This document shows, piece by piece, positions 6,495 through 9,003 of a stretch of 9,003 nt of DNA; the first letter of the stretch is position 1, and every line of letters starts with the position of its first letter. The DNA lies in NCBI GenBank assembly GCA_005774595.1, contig VAUM01000054.1, positions 1 through 9,003 of the forward strand, read 5' to 3'. Below the pieces are notes generated by a model that was not told where the DNA came from, searched no databases, and saw only the letters and a list, made by a program, of their open reading frames with translations. The DNA comes from Actinomycetota bacterium. Its GTDB lineage: Bacteria; Actinomycetota; Coriobacteriia; Anaerosomatales; D1FN1-002. The position numbers were made by a program, and so were the translations under genes.

Positions 6495-7216
6495 CAGGCG
6501 AACTTCCTCGCAATGATCGTCGTTCCGCGTCCCGGCACGCTGTCGATCTCGAACTCGTCCATCAGCCGCTTCGTGCCGACGAGACCGATGCCCATGCCGG
6601 AGCGGGAGTTGTACGCTCCCTCCATGATGGCGTCGAGGTCCGGGATGCCGGGGCCGTTGTCGACCGCCTTGACCTCGATGCCCTTGCGGCCCTCCCGGAT
6701 GGCGCGCAGCTCGATCGAGCCGCGCCCCGCATACGCGATGATGTTGCGCGCGAGCTCGGACACGATGGTCGCGACCTTGACCTGCTCGACTGCCGCGAAC
6801 CCGAGCGCGCCGCACATCTCGCGCGTGATGCCGCGCGCCGTGACGATGTCGTACTCCTCGCGCAGCTCGATGCGGCACAGGTCGCCGGCGCCCTGCGCGG
6901 CGCCCGGGGCCGGCGCTCCTGCCGATGCGCCGAGCGCACTCGCAGCCGCCTCCGCACCGCCGCCGAGCGACATCGCGGCGATCGCGTTGCGCAACGCGTG
7001 GACGGCCTCCTCGGCGCGCTCGGGTTCCGCGACGAAACTGCGGATGCCCGATTCCATCGCAGCGGCGAGATCCATGACCTGCGCCTGGCTCGCGTACTCG
7101 ACGTCGAGTCCACACTTGGTCACGGCGACCGTTGCGATCGATCGCGCCACGATCCCGCCCGTGATCGGCCTGATGGCCTCGACGGCGGCGTCGCTCACGC
7201 GCGCTACAGGGACCAC
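6494..7216 (-). CDS. rsbT: RsbT switch serine kinase with an extra N-terminal helical region
   Basis: The C-terminal half (about 113-240) is RsbT. It has EYDIVTARGITREMCGALGF, the N box ELARN (154-158) in IVSELARNIIAYAGRGSIEL, the G1 box DNGPGIPD (186-193), the G2 box SGMGIGLVGTKRLMDEFEID (206-225), and ends GRGTTIIARKFA. In known stressosomes RsbT phosphorylates the STAS Ser of RsbS and Thr residues of RsbR, leaves the complex, and activates a separate target. Bacillus RsbT is only about 133 residues. Here about 83 extra residues at the N-terminus, probably helical (MDLAAAMESGIRSFV, ERAEEAVHALRNAIAAM), are joined by an Ala/Gly/Pro-rich linker (84-112). I do not recognise this domain. The GTG at 7216 has GGGGAGG 4 nt upstream and overlaps the rsbS end by 13 nt. 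A second GTG (7198) would avoid the overlap but has no good binding site. Kinase identity is firm; the role of the extension is unknown. Confidence 0.92.
   Translation of the reverse strand: MVPVARVSDAAVEAIRPITGGIVARSIATVAVTKCGLDVEYASQAQVMDLAAAMESGIRSFVAEPERAEEAVHALRNAIAAMSLGGGAEAAASALGASAGAPAPGAAQGAGDLCRIELREEYDIVTARGITREMCGALGFAAVEQVKVATIVSELARNIIAYAGRGSIELRAIREGRKGIEVKAVDNGPGIPDLDAIMEGAYNSRSGMGIGLVGTKRLMDEFEIDSVPGRGTTIIARKFA
6502..6511 (-). promoter_or_regulatory. Ribosome binding site of rsbX inside the 3' end of rsbT
   Basis: GCGAGGAAGT encodes part of the final Ala-Arg-Lys of RsbT and places AGGAAG exactly 8 nt before the rsbX ATG. The same 10 bases occur at the same distance before the hydrogenase protease gene. 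Confidence 0.7.
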
Positions 7217-7626
7217 GTGTCCTCCCCGTCGTCCCCCGCGATGTCGACGGCGCAGCGGCCGTGATGCAGGTACTCGAACGCCGACTCCATCTCGAGGAAC
7301 GGCGTCACGCCTTCGAGGTCCATGCCCATCTCGACGAGCGTGATCGCGATGTTCGGGTCGAGCCCGCAGATGACGGTGGTGACCCCCATCAGGCGCGAGA
7401 TCATGCCGATGTCGCGGATGGTGCGCGAGATGTAGCTGTCCATGATCTCGACGCCGGACACGTCGATGATCAGGCCGCTGGGACCGAGCAGCTGGATCTC
7501 GTTGGCGATGTCGTCCTTGAGCTGCAGCACGAGCCGATCGGACAGCTCCACTTGGATGGAGACGATCAGCGTGTCGTAGAGCTTGATGATCGGTATGTGA
7601 CGCTCTTCGACCACAGCTCGGCTCAC
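7204..7626 (-). CDS. rsbS: RsbS stressosome scaffold protein (STAS domain)
   Basis: This is a 140-residue single STAS domain (PF01740) protein. HIPIIKLYDTLIVSIQVEL at residues 10-28 aligns well with the start of Bacillus RsbS (IPILKLYNCLLVSIQWEL). The phosphorylation loop reads IIDVSGVEIMDSYISR, with Ser64 in the place of the RsbS serine that RsbT phosphorylates. GLDPNIAITLVEMGMDL is the conserved second half. RsbS forms the stressosome core with RsbR and holds RsbT until phosphorylated. It has about 20 residues beyond the usual end (from His121, acidic, ending DDGEDTWSL), whose coding sequence carries the rsbT ribosome binding site and start. The start chosen is GTG at 7626, overlapping the rsbR stop as GTGA. 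GTG at 7614, which has GGGGTGA 8 nt upstream, gives a length at the N-terminus closer to Bacillus RsbS and is a real alternative. No ATG is available. Confidence 0.92.
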   Translation of the reverse strand: MSRAVVEERHIPIIKLYDTLIVSIQVELSDRLVLQLKDDIANEIQLLGPSGLIIDVSGVEIMDSYISRTIRDIGMISRLMGVTTVICGLDPNIAITLVEMGMDLEGVTPFLEMESAFEYLHHGRCAVDIAGDDGEDTWSL

Positions 7627-8444
7627 CCCTCGGCGGCGAGCCGGCCGCCTGCGCGGCTCTGCTCCATCTCGCGCAGGCAGAAGCGCAGGCCCTCCTGCAG
7701 GTTGCGCAGGGTGTTGATCGAGGTGAGGTCGACCCCGAGCTCCACGAGCGTCTGAGCGACGGCCGGGCGGATGCCGGTCATCACGCAGCGCGCGCCGAGC
7801 AGCTCGGCGGACTTCATGACCTTCACGAAGTGGTCCGCCGTGCGCGTGTCGACGATCTCGACGCCGGTGATGTCGAGGATCACGTACTTGCAGCGGCGCC
7901 GCATGATCTCGTCGAGCAGTGATCCCATCATCTCCGCGCTGCGGCGCGAGTCGACCATGCCGATGACCGGCAGGGCGAGCACGTCGTCCCACAGCTGGAG
8001 GATCGGCGTCTGCAGCTGGCGCACGAGATGCTCCATCGCCGCCTGCGTGTCCTCCTGGCGCTGGATGGTCGCGATCTGCGCCTCGATGTCGGCGATCGTG
8101 TCGTTCAGCGCGCGCCCGAAGCTCGAGATCAGGTCGTCCTCGCGCGTGAGCAGGTCCTCGCCGACCCGCGCCGCAAGGTTCCCGCGCCGCACCTCGCCGA
8201 GCACGTTGAAGCACTCGGCCATACCCAGCGCGAGGTTCATCGTCGCCTCACGGTCCTCGCCGAGGTGGTCGTCGACCGACTGCAGGGCGGCGTTGAACGC
8301 GTCGCGCAGGCGCGCGATCCCCTCATCGGCCGTGTCGACGCTCACGCGCTCGCTGTACTCGCCCGCGGCGATGCGGTCGAGCGCGGCCAGCAGGGCGTCG
8401 AAGTCGCCCCTGCCCATCGAGACGGACCCGTTGTCCTTGGCCAT
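7623..8444 (-). CDS. rsbR: RsbR-like stressosome protein: double HAMP-like N-terminus plus STAS domain
   Basis: The 273-residue, apparently soluble protein has a C-terminal STAS domain (about 146-258) with the RsbR pattern LQLWDDVLALPVIGMVDSRR, VILDITGVEIVDTRTADH (188-205) and GIRPAVAQTLVELGVDL. Thr200/Thr202 and Thr232 are at or near the positions that RsbT phosphorylates in Bacillus RsbR. The N-terminal 130 residues are not the non-heme globin domain of Bacillus RsbRA-D and have no membrane helix. They look like two HAMP-like units: LLAALDRIAAGEYSERVSV with DEGIARLRDAFNAAL, then LGEVRRGNLAARVGED with DDLISSFGRALNDTIADIE, followed by a coiled coil (about 115-140). Such units usually pass on conformational signals. 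The ATG at 8444 has AAGGAG 6 nt upstream, the strongest ribosome binding site of the block. It is 26 nt downstream of the TusA-like gene and overlaps rsbS by 4 nt. Its input signal is unknown. Confidence 0.92.
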   Translation of the reverse strand: MAKDNGSVSMGRGDFDALLAALDRIAAGEYSERVSVDTADEGIARLRDAFNAALQSVDDHLGEDREATMNLALGMAECFNVLGEVRRGNLAARVGEDLLTREDDLISSFGRALNDTIADIEAQIATIQRQEDTQAAMEHLVRQLQTPILQLWDDVLALPVIGMVDSRRSAEMMGSLLDEIMRRRCKYVILDITGVEIVDTRTADHFVKVMKSAELLGARCVMTGIRPAVAQTLVELGVDLTSINTLRNLQEGLRFCLREMEQSRAGGRLAAEG

Positions 8445-8470
8445 CGGATGCTCCTTCTATCGCCTCGTCG

Positions 8471-8692
8471 TCAGAACCGGATCTGGGCGACCGACATCTC
8501 GCCCTCCTTGGTGATGGCGAGCAGGGTCTTGCCCATCCGGTCGCACCATTTGCGGACGTCCTCGTCGAACGTCGCGCAGTCCGCAGAGACCTCCATGATG
8601 TCGCCGGGCTGCATGTCGGGCATCGCCGTGGTGATCTTCAGCACCGGCTGCGGGCACCGCAGCCCCCTCGCGTCGACCTGCTTCGTAGCCAT
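8471..8692 (-). CDS. tusA: TusA-family sulfur carrier protein
   Basis: The 73-residue protein is a complete TusA/SirA-family domain (PF01206). The signature DARGLRCPQPVLK places the sulfur-carrying cysteine at Cys13 in a CPxP motif (Cys13-Pro14-Gln15-Pro16). Two further cysteines, Cys39 (SADCATF) and Cys50 (RKWCDRMG), are common in the TusA-like branch found next to hdr and dsr genes. The ATG at 8692 is preferred over an upstream ATG at 8752, because GGCGGGGG lies just before it and the family begins a few residues before the DxRGLxCPxP motif. TusA proteins carry a persulfide to sulfurtransferases for tRNA thiolation, molybdopterin synthesis or sulfur oxidation/reduction. Placement 34 nt after an hdrA-like gene suggests a role in redox sulfur metabolism rather than tRNA modification (inference). 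The gene symbol names the family; orthology to Escherichia coli tusA is not claimed. Confidence 0.92.
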   Translation of the reverse strand: MATKQVDARGLRCPQPVLKITTAMPDMQPGDIMEVSADCATFDEDVRKWCDRMGKTLLAITKEGEMSVAQIRF

Positions 8693-8726
8693 GTCTTTAC
8701 CCCCGCCTTTCCGTGTCGGATCGTGC

Positions 8727-9003
8727 CTACCGAGTGCACCGGGAACCTGCATCGTGCAGACCCCGGACCTCTGCCGTCAACTGCGCGTCCGTGAACCCCT
8801 TGGCGGCGATGGCCGCGGACGGGCACATCGCGACGCACGTGCCGCACCCGTGGCACAGCAGCTCGTTGACCACGGCCCGCCGCTTCTCGGCGTCGAACGA
8901 GACCGCCTTGTACGGGCAGGACAGCACGCACAGCGCGCACCCGCCGCACAGGTCCTCGTCGACGACCGCCACGGTCGCCTCGCGCACGAGCATCCGTCCC
9001 TCG
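8727..9003 (-). CDS. hdrA: C-terminal part of an HdrA-like iron-sulfur flavoprotein (N-terminus beyond window edge)
   Basis: The frame is open to the right edge (residues E-G-R-M-L-V-R-E-A), so this is the end of a longer protein; the ATG at 8993 need not be a start. Two [4Fe-4S] ferredoxin motifs are complete: CGGCALCVLSCP and CHGCGTCVAMCP. They are followed by SAAIAAKGFTDAQLTAEVRGL, the usual ending of HdrA, where the phrase GFT..Q......L follows the second cluster. HdrA is the FAD-containing subunit of heterodisulfide reductase and of related electron-bifurcating or sulfur-oxidising (QmoA-, Hdr-like) complexes in the cytoplasm. Only about 92 residues can be seen, so the FAD domain and exact subfamily cannot be checked. 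A stand-alone two-cluster ferredoxin or another oxidoreductase with a C-terminal ferredoxin domain remains possible. The next gene, a TusA-like carrier, begins 34 nt downstream. Confidence 0.78.
   Translation of the reverse strand, partial: EGRMLVREATVAVVDEDLCGGCALCVLSCPYKAVSFDAEKRRAVVNELLCHGCGTCVAMCPSAAIAAKGFTDAQLTAEVRGLHDAGSRCTR

Noticed and set aside
4925..7264. 779-residue plus-strand open frame, the longest in this region
   Set aside because: It is antisense to four conserved genes (protease, second ATPase, rsbX, rsbT), changes composition abruptly and has no recognisable domain.
5961..7343. 460-residue plus-strand open frame opposite rsbX and rsbT
   Set aside because: Mirror of real coding frames; no ribosome binding site or family motif.
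8445..8726. Internal stress promoter for the stressosome genes
   Set aside because: The gaps are only 26 and 34 nt and contain no convincing -35/-10 pair or sigma-B-type GTTT...GGGTAT elements.
8693..8752. Longer TusA start at 8752
   Set aside because: The 20 added residues are not part of the family, overlap the HdrA end, and the ATG at 8692 has its own ribosome binding site.
1..9003. CRISPR arrays, tRNA or rRNA genes, insertion sequences
   Set aside because: No regularly spaced direct repeats, no cloverleaf or rRNA-like conserved stretches, and no transposase motifs were seen on either strand.

Overview
The window is very GC-rich (roughly 70 % by eye) and gene-dense, with many GTG starts and short coding overlaps. 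All but one of the supported genes are on the minus strand. A heterodisulfide-reductase HdrA C-terminus, a TusA-type sulfur carrier, a [NiFe]-hydrogenase maturation protease and a secreted protein with a cell-wall-binding-2 (CWB2) repeat together suggest an anaerobic high-GC actinobacterium, possibly of the Coriobacteriia type. This is an inference from gene content; no rRNA or other taxonomic marker is present.

Right part (about 9003 down to 4949, minus strand): one uninterrupted block with gaps of at most 34 nt, reading in transcription order: HdrA C-terminus (cut by the window edge), TusA-like protein, a complete stressosome module, and a hydrogenase maturation protease. The stressosome module is rsbR with a cytosolic double-HAMP-like N-terminus plus STAS, then rsbS, rsbT with an unusual N-terminal extension, rsbX, and a second RsbT/RsbW-type ATPase. 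From rsbR onward every junction overlaps (GTGA, 13 nt, TGATG, GTGA, GTGA), so translation is probably coupled all the way into the hydrogenase protease gene. No sigma factor, RsbU or RsbV is visible, so the output is unknown.

Middle (4949 down to 4281): a plus-strand gene for a small four-helix membrane protein of unknown function converges on, and overlaps, the hydrogenase protease gene. A 214-nt divergent intergenic region (4281..4494) holds a candidate promoter and a perfect inverted repeat.

Left part (4280 down to 1, minus strand): a membrane-bound CHASE4-HAMP-GGDEF diguanylate cyclase with an intact GGDEF site but a degenerate inhibitory site; a short GT-C-like membrane glycosyltransferase that seems to lack part of its membrane domain; and a large secreted protein that runs off the left edge and ends, as far as seen, in a CWB2 repeat. 

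Working model: redox or sulfur state handled by the Hdr/TusA/hydrogenase genes is linked by co-transcription to a stressosome whose RsbT, released by phosphorylation of RsbR/RsbS and reset by RsbX, acts on an unknown partner. The second ATPase or the nearby diguanylate cyclase are candidate outputs, but nothing in the sequence proves either.
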